NCBI GenBank assembly: GCA_009192285.1
Contig: WBVU01000015.1
Location: 1,066,190 to 1,130,189 of the forward strand
DNA: 64,000 nt
DNA from: Morchella semilibera
Taxonomy: Eukaryota > Ascomycota > Pezizomycetes > Pezizales > Morchellaceae
Reading direction: 5' to 3'
Below, piece by piece: positions 10,649 through 20,762 of the stretch. The notes beneath the pieces are model-generated. The model saw only the letters and a list, made by a program, of their open reading frames with translations, was not told the DNA's origin and ran no database searches. Position numbers and translations under genes: made by a program. The first letter of the stretch is position 1. The number at the start of each line of letters is the position of its first letter.

Positions 10649-13403
10649 ATGGCGACCTCGCCTCCTCCGACTATCACAATTCAGACCTCGAGTCAGAGTC
10701 CTACTTCAACGACGAAACAGACGACTCGGACGGGGAGACGCGTGTGGCAAGAACCACTATTTACGAAGGTACCGGAGAGCACTTGTTTGCCTCGGAGGAC
10801 TATGGGGAAACCTCGGAGAGCCTTCTTAGGGACCCATGGCGCCCTTTAACTCTGCATATGAATTTAGAATGGCACGTTACTTCATACTATCGAAAGCGTC
10901 ACAGGGCAACATTGACAGCTTCTTCCTCCACACCAGGATGGCAACCGCGAAAGCTCCTACAGGATGGCAACCGCGAAAGCTCCTACAGGAATGGCAGGGG
11001 GTTTATACGGAAGATGGAGGAGATGAATGATTGCCTGGGAAAATCAAGCTGGCAGCATTCCGAAGTCGAGATAGGCGGGACGAAAGTTCCCTACTACTCT
11101 CGCGACCTAATGACTATTGTGCGATTTCTTCTAGGTCAACGCGCATTCAGAGAGTCTTTGGTGTACGCACCTGTGGTAGAACATAATGAATCTGGTGAGC
11201 GGATGTACGGGGAGCTGCATACAGCAGGTTGGTGGTGGGGAGCACAGGTGAGCTTTAACGACTACTCTGGGAGCTCTAATAACTACTCTGGGAGCAGCGG
11301 CTAACACATAGGGGTAGAACTCCCTCCCAGAAGGGTCCACTTTGGTACGCGTTATATGAGCATCGGACGGAACCCATCTGACGAACTTCAGTGGCGACAA
11401 GAAGGCTTGGCCAGTATACCTGACGATTGGCTATATCAAGTCATCAGTAAGAAACAAGCCCTCTGGGCATTCGCTATTACTCCTAGCACTGTTGCCAGTG
11501 CCTCCGAAGTTAGGGACCAACCAGACTGCCAATGCGATACTGCGACGTCAAAGTCAAATGGGCACTTCACCGAGCTCTTGAAGACATTTTCAGAAGCTTC
11601 AGGAGCAGTGGAGGCGAGCTTATCAATTGCGCCGATGGTTATGAGCGATTATGTTATCCTGTGTTGTGCGGGTGGATCGCCGACCAACCTGAACACGCCT
11701 CCTTACAGAACATCAGCAACCAAGCCTGTCCAAGGTGCGAAGTTGATTTCAAAAGCCTTGGGAGCATTGGGCGAAGCCCTCCGCGCAATCAGGAGACCTA
11801 TCAGGAGATGGTGCGGCAGTTCAACGAGAATCCAGCGAATCATTCGCCAGTGGAATACCTTGTGTCGAAGTCCGTAAAGACACTCTTCAATGCTTTCTGG
11901 GATATGCCTAGAGTGAACGCCTACGACCTGAACAAGCCTGAAATCTTGCACAATATCTATCTTGGGCTATTAAAACACATGATGGAGTGGGTGCAAGGTT
12001 TCCTTAAGAAACATCACCGATTAGACAAAATTCGACAAGGCTTGGTCGTCTATTGCACCATATCCTGGGCTTGCAGTACCAAATAAACCTTACAGGGCGA
12101 CAACATAATGGCAGGGAAAGGAGATGCGAAATCTTGGGCGGATTGTCCTGGGGGCACTCGCGGTTGCTCTGAGAAACCCGCCGAATGCTATAAGGGTAGA
12201 CTTTGCTAAGGCATTGAATGTGTGCGAGCCTTGATTGACTTCCATTTGATGGCGCAATACGGGAGTCACACAACGAGTACTTTAGAATATCTAGAGAACT
12301 ATCTCAAAGACTTCCATAGACATAAGGACATCTTCCTAGAATTTCGAGCATATAAGCGCACGCGGAAAGAGGCGAAAGATCGGACCAGAGCTTTGCAATC
12401 TCAAGGCTCTCAGGGCAATGACCGTAGCTTGGAGGAGATTCGCGAGATCCGTGAAAGGTCCCATTTCAACTTCATCAAATTGCACCTATTATCGCATTAC
12501 AGAGAGCATGTAGAGCGCTTTGGCAGCATTCCAATGTTCTCTACCGACATCAGCGAATTAGCTCACGTTCATCAAGTCAAAAGAAGCATATGAAGTATCA
12601 AACAAGGTCGACGCGGCGACGCAGATCTTAGACTACGGCGGGCGCGACTAGCACTGGAGATGCGAATATTAAACCTCAAAGATATCGTTGGATGCTCAGA
12701 GAACAATAACGACTTCCTCTGGAATCATCGCGAAAACCTAAAGGAGCTGCTCCACATTTTCAAAATCGAAGACAGGAAAAATCAATAAACGAACAGGCTT
12801 TAATTGACGCTAAACTGCCATTAAGAAAACTATGTAATCCATCGGCTAGGCCGCAAAAGCTCTACGATATCGCCGATGAGGTAAAGATGAACCGAACGGC
12901 ATTATATCGTCTGGTCAAGGAGTATGCAGAGGATGAAGGTTGCTCCCAGGGCTTTATCGGAAGCTTAGAGAGCTTTGGTGAATATCGTGTGGAAAGATTT
13001 ACCTGCCTGCAAGTTCCGATACCTATCTTCCAAAAAGCCTGACATGTATGAGATTCACAACCTCCGATGTACTGGAGAAGCGGCATTCAGAAAGCGAACA
13101 ACGAGAAAGGATTGGGCATGGGTTTCAGTAGTGTCTTCAGAGCATTGGGTAGTGTTTGGAGGACGCCTACCAGGGCGATTAGAGGCGTTGTTTAAGCTTC
13201 GTGATGATAGGGGCCGATCACACAGGTTGTGCCTGATAGAGCTCTTGGAGGCGAAAGATCGGGGGAATCCCGACACCTCCCACGGCCTTCCTAAAGCCTG
13301 CAGAAGAAGAAGGAGAAAGATGTGGGTTGTGAACATTCGTAGCATCTTGGGAATGACACATCTTTTTGAGGTGGACAGCTCTAATTGGCTTGTAAATACC
13401 TGA
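10649..13403 (+). pseudogene. Plavaka-type transposase, multiply frameshifted
   Basis: Segments in order match Plavaka transposases, the large fungal DDE elements found mainly in mushrooms. An acidic N-terminus leads to DPWRPFNSAYEFRMARYF (about 10,830-10,885). Then SRDLMTIVRFLLGQRAF and YGELHTAGWWWGAQV, and the core INCADGYERLCYPVLCGWIA...CPRCEV (11,620-11,740, a conserved D and a CxxC). Next FWDMPRVNAYDLNKPEILHN...LLKHMMEWV (11,900-12,000), then SHFNFIKLHLLSHYREHVERFG...ELAHVHQ (12,455-12,580), and a C-terminal block with VVNIRSILGMTHLFE (13,323-13,370). At least five frame changes or stops separate these, so it is inactive. No terminal inverted repeats were located. The core match is clear; exact borders are not. 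Confidence 0.75.
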
Positions 13404-14429
13404 ATAGATTTGCGTACATGGAATGATTTTAGCTATAAATAAAACACAATGCTCTCAGGGAAGTGAACATACCTTTCACAGCAGTAGCGATCCATAATGG
13501 AGTATTCCATGACTATGATAAGAGCTTTAGAGTGAAGACTTGTTTGGGGCGAGATCCGTGTGCACCAGATAGAGTGAGAGAGTGCCGAGACGAAAGTCGC
13601 CGGGTGGTTGATGGCGGAGATAGAACTCGCTAGTGCTAACAGAGGAATGTTGATATCTCCAGGAGGAAGCGAAATTTTGGCAGTTCGCCGGGGCGAAAGA
13701 GGTGCTAGTGGCGTTCAGGGCGGGTTGATTCTTGGCACATGACGCCCGGACGCATGCATGCGCGCCCGGGGAAAACCCCAAGCTTGCTGATGCTTCCACC
13801 ACACAGGCTTGAATATGGTACAGATGGAGAGCCGGACCTAATGGAAGAAGAGGAGGAGATAGAGGAAATAGTGGAGGAGGAGGGTGGAGAAATAACAGAA
13901 GACGAGAGCTATAATAACTAAGGGAATAACAAGATCTCTAAGAGGTATGGGGAAGTCTGTAGAGACAGTAATATGTATTATTATAATTGTTATATAGTGG
14001 CAAGACCATAAGTGAATATATCCGTACCATTCGAGGAATAGAAGAGATCTCTGAAAGCTATCGTGAAGTGAATAAATACATGAAAAGCACCAGGTAGCAC
14101 TAGGAGCTAGATGTGCGCGCCAGGAACACCCAGGCGCGATGAATGATAAAAAGTATGTTACCAGGGGAGATAGGGACGGAAAGGTAAAGCCCAGGCGGAG
14201 CCAGGCGGAGCCAGGTGCAAAACGTTTCCGTCAGGGGCGTTCCTGAGAGAAAACCTAACTCCTGGCGCTAACCGAGGTTGTGATATGGTTCAGGGCGCCC
14301 AGGATGCTGAAAGCCCCGCCCGGAGCGCCCTGAGGTTTGGCGAGTTTCTCAGGAGAATGAGTTTTATCCCGTGCGCCTCAGCGCCCTGAACGCCTGGAGC
14401 GCCCCATAAAATCTACAGGTTTGCTGATG
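13404..14429. other. Non-coding; two CATCAGCAA-family right ends
   Basis: No gene was seen. The terminal motif TTGCTGATG, read as the right end of the MITE family, occurs at 13,784-13,792 and 14,421-14,429. The stretch before each is GC-rich with self-complementary pieces (CGCCCGGACGCATGCATGCGCGCCCGGG near 13,743, broken here only by its imperfect symmetry; and CCAGGCGGAGCCAGG repeats near 14,190). The gypsy pol fragment at 14,432 starts immediately after the second, so this insertion probably cut that element. Confidence 0.45.
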
Positions 14430-14431
14430 AT

Positions 14432-15076
14432 ATGTACTCCTTTCAGGCTAATTATGGGAGACATCCGAGAATGACATTTGGACCCTTACAGCACGGACAG
14501 ACGGTGAATGAGGACCAGGCAAATGGGTTGACACGGGAGATGTCCCAGGTATTTGATTTCCTGAAAGGCGAGATGTTCAGGACACAGAAAATACAGGAGG
14601 AGATGGCCAACTTACACCGGACTCCGGCACCTCAATATGTGGTCGGCGATTTTGTCTGGCTCTCGACTAGAAATATTGAAACAAAACGACCCTCGAAAAA
14701 ACTTGACTGGAAACAAATTGGTCCCTACCCAGTTAAACGAATTGTGAGCCCTTATGCCTACGAGTTGGAATTACCTGCCTCTATGAAAATACATCCGGTA
14801 TTCCATGTTTCATTACTATCACCGACAGTTGGAGAACCTGTTCCCAGACAAATTGTTGAACCGCCCCCACCGGTGGAAGTTGAGGGAGAGACTGAATGGG
14901 AAGTAGCGGAAATATTGGATTTGCGGAGGAGAGGGCGACGGGTGGAGTACTTGGTTAGATATGTTGGATATGAAGAACCGTCCTGGCAACCCTCGATTGA
15001 TCTGGAGCATAGTTCTGATCTTAGAAAAATATTTCACAACCAATATCCTTCGAAACCTCGGCCTATCAGGAGCTAG
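14432..15076 (+). pseudogene. Ty3/gypsy integrase C-terminus with chromodomain (5'-truncated)
   Basis: About 214 codons remain. They hold the integrase C-terminal region (FQANYGRHPRM; PAPQYVVGDFVWLSTRNIE; KLDWKQIGPYPVKRI; MKIHPVFHVSLL) and a chromodomain (EWEVAEILDLRRRGRR..YLVRYVGYEEPSWQP). The stop at 15,074-15,076 is followed by a purine-rich tract (GGAGGGGAAC), a likely polypurine tract before a now unrecognised LTR. Everything upstream is missing; the break falls at the CATCAGCAA-family end at 14,429. It belongs to the chromovirus lineage, like the two elements to the right. Confidence 0.85.
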
Positions 15077-15342
15077 GCCCTTGGAGGGGAACTGATCTGT
15101 CCCGGCATCTTGGCATTTGTCCCGACAGTCCGGTAGGCGATGCACGGCTGTGGTTGTTATGGTAATGTTAAGCGAGAGTGTGGAATGCGAGGTGGAGGTT
15201 GTCGTCATTGGCTTCTAGGAGGTTCGATGGCGTGATGGATTGGTAATGTAGAATAACGGAGATGGTGGGGAGGATTACGAGGTGTGGTAGCGACGGATTT
15301 CTATGAGGTTCTAGGAGCAAAAGTGTGAGTCATAGCGGACTA

Positions 15343-15479
15343 CATCAGCAAGATTTCATTTGTCTCCTGATGTCTCCTGAGCCTCAGGAGACTCAAAAGA
15401 TATCCGGGGGTCTCAGGAGACTCTCAGGAGACCCGGGAGACTGTTGGGAGACTCCAGTCACAAGTTGAGTTTGCTGATG
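15343..15479. mobile_element. 137-bp MITE with CATCAGCAA termini, TA duplication
   Basis: The element begins CATCAGCAAGATTTCATTTG and ends GTTGAGTTTGCTGATG, giving imperfect terminal inverted repeats. It is flanked by TA on both sides (15,341-15,342 and 15,480-15,481). The interior is a cluster of small palindromes made of CTCAGGAGAC and GTCTCCTGAG. A second copy of identical length, inverted, lies at 32,096-32,232 inside the LINE. It has no coding capacity, so a transposase in trans would be needed. Confidence 0.85.
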
Positions 15480-15801
15480 TAGTGGAGGAGGTGTGTTAAA
15501 TAGCAGGGATAGATGTTTTCCTTAGTTTTTTCTTTCTTTCCTCTTTGTCTCGTCTTCCTGTTATCTCGGTATATAGGAATTCACTCCTATTCTCAAGCCA
15601 TAGCTCCTCGTACCCAAGATCCGGTCCTCTAAAGAGGAAAACCATAGCACCACTCATTGTTCCCGTTGAGGTCCATTCGGTCCTCACTCTCCCCGCCCTG
15701 TGCTCTTGTGCCTTTCCCCTTGCCTTTGCCTTCGCTGGTGCCTGTGCTTGTGCCTGCCCGGTGTTGCCTTTGTCTTCATCAGTCTCCTTGTCGTGTAGAC
15801 T

Positions 15802-16205
15802 TCTCAAGGAGGGGGTGGCGGTGTAGCTTCGTTCCACAGGGCACGAGTGGTGACAACGATACGACCCAAGTATAAGGGAGGTATGGGGAGGAGATCGAAC
15901 GGGCAGCGATAGTCACTAAAGAGGTAGAGACTATAAAGTATATTGAATACTAATTACAGAAGACGTTGCGTGAAGAGAAAAGGAAAAGAAGAGAAAGTAC
16001 AGGAGTAGGCGCCGTTGCCTCCCTTATATACCCAATATTCCGGAGCCAAGTCTGACTCATATCCTCGCGTGACCCCAACCATGACTCATATCCCTGCGTA
16101 ACGGAAACCCATAGAACCTACTCTGACTCACCCCCGCCTCCGATCTTACAGTAATCCCATCCCCGCCAATCATTCCAATCCTCCCATCCTAACGTATCCA
16201 TGAAA
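15802..16205 (-). mobile_element. Solo LTR of the gypsy-2 family
   Basis: The 404-bp sequence is homologous to the LTRs at 23,859 and 29,319 on the opposite strand. Its minus-strand ends are TTTCATGG and CCTTGAGA. Perfect 5-bp target duplications AGACT flank it (15,797-15,801 and 16,206-16,210). No internal sequence remains, so it is a recombination product of a full element. It keeps three TGAGTCA motifs, a TATATAA box and the CACGCAACGTC self-primer candidate. Confidence 0.93.
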
Positions 16206-16319
16206 AGACTGTGCTCCTCGAGTCCTTCTGCGTCATCATTGTCATCTTCTTCTTTGCGTCGGGTTACTCCGTCACAAAAATAGGTTGTTGGTGGTGGCCT
16301 CCGAAACTTACTAATCAAA

Positions 16320-16617
16320 GCTCGGAAGCCCTCTGGAAGGCCCAGGAAGCCCTCTGGAAGGCTCGGGAGTCGAGAAACAATTAGCGAGGTGTCAGGAGAG
16401 GTAAGGAGGGTAACAGAAGGCTCAGAAGGCTACATACAATCAGCGAGATGTCAGGAGAGGTAAGGAGGGTAACAGAAGGCTCAGGAGGCTCTCTAGAAGG
16501 CTCGGGAGGCAATAAATGGTTAGCGAAGTTATTAGGAGAGACGGGAGGGTAATTGCCTTGGCAACGGCCTCCGGAGACCCAGTGAAGCCTCTGGAGAGAG
16601 TTTGAATCTTGCTGATG
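16320..16617. repeat. Repeat-rich insert with one CATCAGCAA-family end
   Basis: Direct repeats of about 60 bp (GAGGTGTCAGGAGAGGTAAG, GAGGGTAACAGAAGGCTC and shorter GGAAGGCTCGGGAG units) fill this segment. Its right end, ATCTTGCTGATG at 16,606-16,617, matches the MITE family terminus. The left terminus is unclear; ACTAATCAAAGC near 16,309 may be a mutated version. It sits between the solo LTR and gypsy element 1. Confidence 0.5.
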
Positions 16618-16627
16618 TGAGAACAGT

Positions 16628-17146
16628 TCTAACGGGGTGGGGTCGGGCCAAGGGTTAAGCGGGGTAAATCCAGGAAAGAGGACGAAGACAGGGTCGGCTC
16701 AGGAGATACCCGAGGCGGGACAGGTTCAGGTTCCTGTTCAGGTTCAGGTTCAGGTTCAGGTTCAGGTTCAGGTTCAGGTTCAATGACGAGGCGAGGACAG
16801 GAGGGCCGAAGCCAAAGTAATATATTGCTAACAGAAAGAAGACGTTGCCTAGAGAGGCGAAAACATAAGAAAGAACAGACACTATATATACAACTTCCAC
16901 GTCACACCGCTGACTCATAACCATAGAATCACATAGAACCTCCCCCACTCCCGTACCACCCATACTATTCCCAATACCCGTACCTCTAGCCCCGATACTA
17001 CCCCATCCTTCCTAGCGCGTACATTCTATCACCCGAGCTCCTTCCCAATCCATCATTCTACTTCCGACATCGATCGATACTATCCAACAACCCTGTTCCG
17101 GAGACGTCTTGGCGAAAGGCGGGGTAGAGAAGGCGGAGCCGTGATA
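16628..17146 (-). repeat. 3' LTR of gypsy element 1
   Basis: 519 bp. It contains about nine AGGTTC units (16,727-16,785) against four in the partner LTR, one TGAGTCA motif (element sense), a TATATA box near 16,886-16,892, and AGGCAACGT (minus strand of 16,842-16,850). The pol stop codon (17,080) lies inside the LTR, so the last 22 codons of pol are LTR-encoded. Confidence 0.95.
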
Positions 17147-20100
17147 GTTGCCCTCTCATTAGGTTCGAGCTCCGCGAGAACTCCGTCAGGTTTCGGCTTG
17201 GTGGGGTATGTCATATGAAAGCGGATCAACAGACGGGGGACGTTGGTAAGATTCTCCGCGTACTCCCAGGTTGGTGCATCATAGCCCTTCCACTTAACTA
17301 AATACTGCAATCGTGAATAACGAAGACGGGAGTCTAATAACTCATCAACTTCCCATTCTTCATCGCCATCAACAATTACCGGAGGTGCGGGAGGAGGAAT
17401 ATGTCCTGGTAGGGGATCAATAGCACAAGGTTCCAACTTCGAAACATGAAAGACAGGATGTATCTTCATCGTAGAGGGGAGATCAAGTTCGTAGGCATAA
17501 GGACTAATAACCGACTTAATTTTAAATCTTCCAAGACGCTTCCAATCAAGCTTCCGGGATGGTCTAGTAGTCTGAATATTCCTGGCATTTAGCCATACCT
17601 CATCACCCACATGGTAGGCTGGAGCGGGAACTCGGTGGACATTAGCGTTGGTCTCTTGTCGATCCTGTGCATAGCGCATCTCAGCTTGCAGTTGATCGTA
17701 TATCTCAGCCATTTTATCGGCAAGAGCATTCATATCCTGGGGGCCATTGACAAGCGGGGGCAGAGCGAGATTTTCCGTAAAACGAGGGTCAAACCCGTGG
17801 TTGGCCATAAAGGGAGATACCTGCGTAGTTTCCGAGGGGTGATTATTTGATGCAAACTCGGCGAGTGGAAGCCAGTCTACCCAATCATCCTGCTGATAGG
17901 AAACATAACTCCGCAAATACTGTTCCATCACCGCATTAATCCGTTCCGTCTGACCATCAGTTTCGGGGTGGAAAGCAAAGGACATGGCGACATTAATCTT
18001 TAGCATCTTGCAAAGAGATTTCCAAAACTGGGACGTAAATTGATGACCACGATCGGAGACGATACTAGTAGGGAGACCATGAAGTTTCCAAACATAATCA
18101 ATAAACAGGCGTGCGAGATCTTCAGATCCAGTAGTAGTATTGCAGGCAATATAGTGCCGCATCTTTGATAAGCGATCGACTACTACCAAAATCGCGTCTC
18201 TTCCCTTGCTTTCCGGCAATCCTGTGACAAAGTCCATGGAAATATGTGTCCAAGGTCTCTGAGGAATCGGTAGAGGTCGAAGGACTCCATAAGGGGCATG
18301 ACGAACTGTCTTATTACGACTACAGGTATGACAATTCCTAACGTAGCGATCCACTGTATTGCGCATCCCTGGCCAATAGTAGGAACGGGCGAGGAGTTGG
18401 AAGGTTTTTGCTTTCCCGGTATGACCTGACGACGGGGCATCATGGTGTTCTTTCAACAGGTGCAAGTGCAAAGGCGCATCGTCTGGGACAAAAAGTTTCC
18501 CACGGTAGGTCAGAAGGCCTTTCCTGGTCGAACATTCTGCCAGAGTAATCTCTCGGGAATGTTTAACGCCGTCTCGAAGAAGTCCTAAGATTTTATTCGG
18601 AAATGGGTCAGTGATATAAGCCTGTTCAAAGAATTTTTCTAGGGGTGACTGTCCTCGGACAGCTGGAATGGCTGCCAACAAACCCAAATTATGGGACTTC
18701 AACACTGTCTGACTTTGCTGCGTCAGGCGTTCATCCCCCTCTTTAGGCAGATCTCCTGATCTCCTAGTCAATGCATCCGGTTTCCCTCCTTGCTTCCCCG
18801 GTCGATACTTAATCACATAATTAAAACGAGAAAGGAACTCTGACCAACGTGCCTGTCGGCGATTCAAATCCCTCTTGGTCATAAAATATTCCAGGTTCCG
18901 ATGGTCGCTCAGAACTTCAATAGGTTCAGCGACACCCATCAGTTCAGCTCTCCATTCTTCAAAACACTTGATAATAGCCAATAGTTCCTTATCATAGATT
19001 TCGTAGTTACACTCGGCGGGGGAGTGAGTTCCGGAAAAGAAGGCGACAGGATGCAGAATATTCTCATCGCTATACTGAGAAAGTGTGCCGCCCGAAACAT
19101 AATCTGATGCATCCGATTCCACAATAGCTCGACGATCAAAATCAAAATGACGAAGAATCGGGGCCGTAGTAAATGCAGTTTTGAGTCCTTCGAAGGCTTC
19201 CTCGCAGGCAGGGGACCAAACAAACACAACATTCCCTTTGGTCAGAGTAGTAAGAGGACGAACAATTCCCGAATAGTTTTTAATAAAACGCCGATAGAAA
19301 TTTGCCCAACCATTAAACACCTGTATATCCCTCACATTTAGGGGACGAGCCCACTTAACAATAGTTTCGATCTTTTTGGGGTCGAGCTTCAGGCCTTCGG
19401 TAGTAACAATCATTCCCAGATACTTTACTTCCTTGACCTGAAATTCGCACTTCTCGGGGGAGCAATAAAGATCAGCATCGGTAAGAGCTTGCAAAACCTG
19501 GTTAACATGGTTGCGGTGTGACTCCAAATCCTCACTATAAATAAGGATATCGTCAAGGTAAGCCGTGCAGAAGCGGTCCAAAAAGGGACGAAGGGTGTCG
19601 TTAATAAAGTGCTGAAAAACGGCAGGAGCATTGGTCAATCCAAAGGGCATCACTTTGTACTGGAAATGACCAACCCTGGTCCGAAATGCGGTTTTCCATT
19701 CATCTCCAGCTGCAACCCGGACCAGATTATAGGCATTCTTCAAATCCAACTTGGTATACCATTTGGCCTTGCAGAGTTGATTAAACGTTTCCTTAGGCAG
19801 CGGCAAGGGATAGCGATTCTTAAGGGTAATCGCATTCAGACCTCGATAATCCACACAGAATCGAAGTCCACCACCAGACTTTTTAACAAATAGAACAGGG
19901 GATCCGGCGGGGGAAGAACTAGATTCGATAAACCCTTTCTTCAACATGTCATCGATGTATTCAATTAATGCAGCCAGTTCATCCCGAAACATGCTATATA
20001 GAGGACCGAAGGGAGGTTCCTTTCCCTCATGAAGATTAATCCGAATATCATAGGGACGGTGCGGAGGCAATTTCTGAGGACCTTCTTTGCCAAACCGTTG

Positions 20101-20733
20101 CCAAAAGTGGTGATGTTCGGGAGGGACCAAAGTGGCAATTTCCGGCGGTATTGACTCCGTAGAACCGCCAAGAAATAGGGCATACACAGTTAGTCCCTGA
20201 GTGGTTTCGGCAAAGGTAGCAGCACTGACAATCTCAAAGTCGTGATTAGCAGGGAGCCGTGAAGTAATTCCCTTAACATAAGCAGGGACTTGATCATCAT
20301 TGCGACGTTGAAGACAGCAAGGGGACCCGAAGGTCAACGAATTATCGGCAAAATTAATAGCAACATTATGTCGGCGCAGCCAGGGAATTCCTAACACCAA
20401 CGGATAATGTCCTAGGCGGGTAACATAGGCGGAAATTTTTTCAGTATGACCTTGGATGCGAAGAGAAAAGTGAGCAATATGAGTAATGCTACCAGAGGAG
20501 ATTTCTCTTCCATCGATAACATGAAGAGCACGAGGAGTGGGGAGAAGAGTAGTGGGGATTTCCTTGTGGCGTACAAATAATTCATCAATGAATGCAAATC
20601 CGGAAGCCCCGGTGTCAACAAGTGAGTAGGTTTTAACAGTTTTATTCTCATCCGATACGATACATGAAACAACAAGATGATCGTTATCCGAAACCTTCTC
20701 ACCAGAGACACCAGAAGCAGCAGAAGCAGACAA
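17080..20733 (-). CDS. Ty3/gypsy Pol polyprotein with chromodomain
   Basis: An uninterrupted frame of 1,217 codons. Domains in order: aspartic protease (DTGASGF, about residue 38); reverse transcriptase with VDYRGLNAITLKNRYPLP (about 295) and YLDDIL (about 395); RNase H (VESDASDYVSGG; DKELLAI; DHRNLEYF); integrase with an HHCC zinc finger (H...H...NCHTCSR) and a DDE core ([33 protein letters not shown]); then a GPY/F-type region and a chromodomain (EWEVDELLDSR..YLVKWKGYDAPTWE). It replicates and integrates the element; the chromodomain directs integration towards modified chromatin in characterised relatives. No inactivating change is visible. It begins 30 bp after the gag stop, in a different frame. 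Expression by frameshift or reinitiation is likely; the start Met is arbitrary. Confidence 0.95.
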   Translation of the reverse strand: MSASAASGVSGEKVSDNDHLVVSCIVSDENKTVKTYSLVDTGASGFAFIDELFVRHKEIPTTLLPTPRALHVIDGREISSGSITHIAHFSLRIQGHTEKISAYVTRLGHYPLVLGIPWLRRHNVAINFADNSLTFGSPCCLQRRNDDQVPAYVKGITSRLPANHDFEIVSAATFAETTQGLTVYALFLGGSTESIPPEIATLVPPEHHHFWQRFGKEGPQKLPPHRPYDIRINLHEGKEPPFGPLYSMFRDELAALIEYIDDMLKKGFIESSSSPAGSPVLFVKKSGGGLRFCVDYRGLNAITLKNRYPLPLPKETFNQLCKAKWYTKLDLKNAYNLVRVAAGDEWKTAFRTRVGHFQYKVMPFGLTNAPAVFQHFINDTLRPFLDRFCTAYLDDILIYSEDLESHRNHVNQVLQALTDADLYCSPEKCEFQVKEVKYLGMIVTTEGLKLDPKKIETIVKWARPLNVRDIQVFNGWANFYRRFIKNYSGIVRPLTTLTKGNVVFVWSPACEEAFEGLKTAFTTAPILRHFDFDRRAIVESDASDYVSGGTLSQYSDENILHPVAFFSGTHSPAECNYEIYDKELLAIIKCFEEWRAELMGVAEPIEVLSDHRNLEYFMTKRDLNRRQARWSEFLSRFNYVIKYRPGKQGGKPDALTRRSGDLPKEGDERLTQQSQTVLKSHNLGLLAAIPAVRGQSPLEKFFEQAYITDPFPNKILGLLRDGVKHSREITLAECSTRKGLLTYRGKLFVPDDAPLHLHLLKEHHDAPSSGHTGKAKTFQLLARSYYWPGMRNTVDRYVRNCHTCSRNKTVRHAPYGVLRPLPIPQRPWTHISMDFVTGLPESKGRDAILVVVDRLSKMRHYIACNTTTGSEDLARLFIDYVWKLHGLPTSIVSDRGHQFTSQFWKSLCKMLKINVAMSFAFHPETDGQTERINAVMEQYLRSYVSYQQDDWVDWLPLAEFASNNHPSETTQVSPFMANHGFDPRFTENLALPPLVNGPQDMNALADKMAEIYDQLQAEMRYAQDRQETNANVHRVPAPAYHVGDEVWLNARNIQTTRPSRKLDWKRLGRFKIKSVISPYAYELDLPSTMKIHPVFHVSKLEPCAIDPLPGHIPPPAPPVIVDGDEEWEVDELLDSRLRYSRLQYLVKWKGYDAPTWEYAENLTNVPRLLIRFHMTYPTKPKPDGVLAELEPNERATITAPPSLPRLSPRRLRNRVVG

Positions 20734-20762
20734 AGAAAGAGGGGGGACCTGGCCTAAGCCAC

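Larger units (their letters stand above)
15496..16622 (-). pseudogene. Probable C-terminal end of the interrupted pogo transposase gene
   Basis: Between 16,627 and 15,496, minus-strand coding-like sequence flanks the solo LTR. On the right is KFRRPPPTTYFCDGVTRRK plus an acidic stretch to 16,206. On the left is a basic Gln/Ala/Lys-rich part ending in KEERKKKLRKTSIPAI with a TAA at 15,496-15,498. When the LTR and one AGACT copy are ignored the two sides share one frame. Position and strand fit the 3' end of the transposase gene whose core lies at 22,757-23,858, because the gypsy element between them has a perfect ACAGT duplication. A repeat-rich insertion (16,320-16,617) also intervenes. That this is the same gene is inference. 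Confidence 0.45.
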
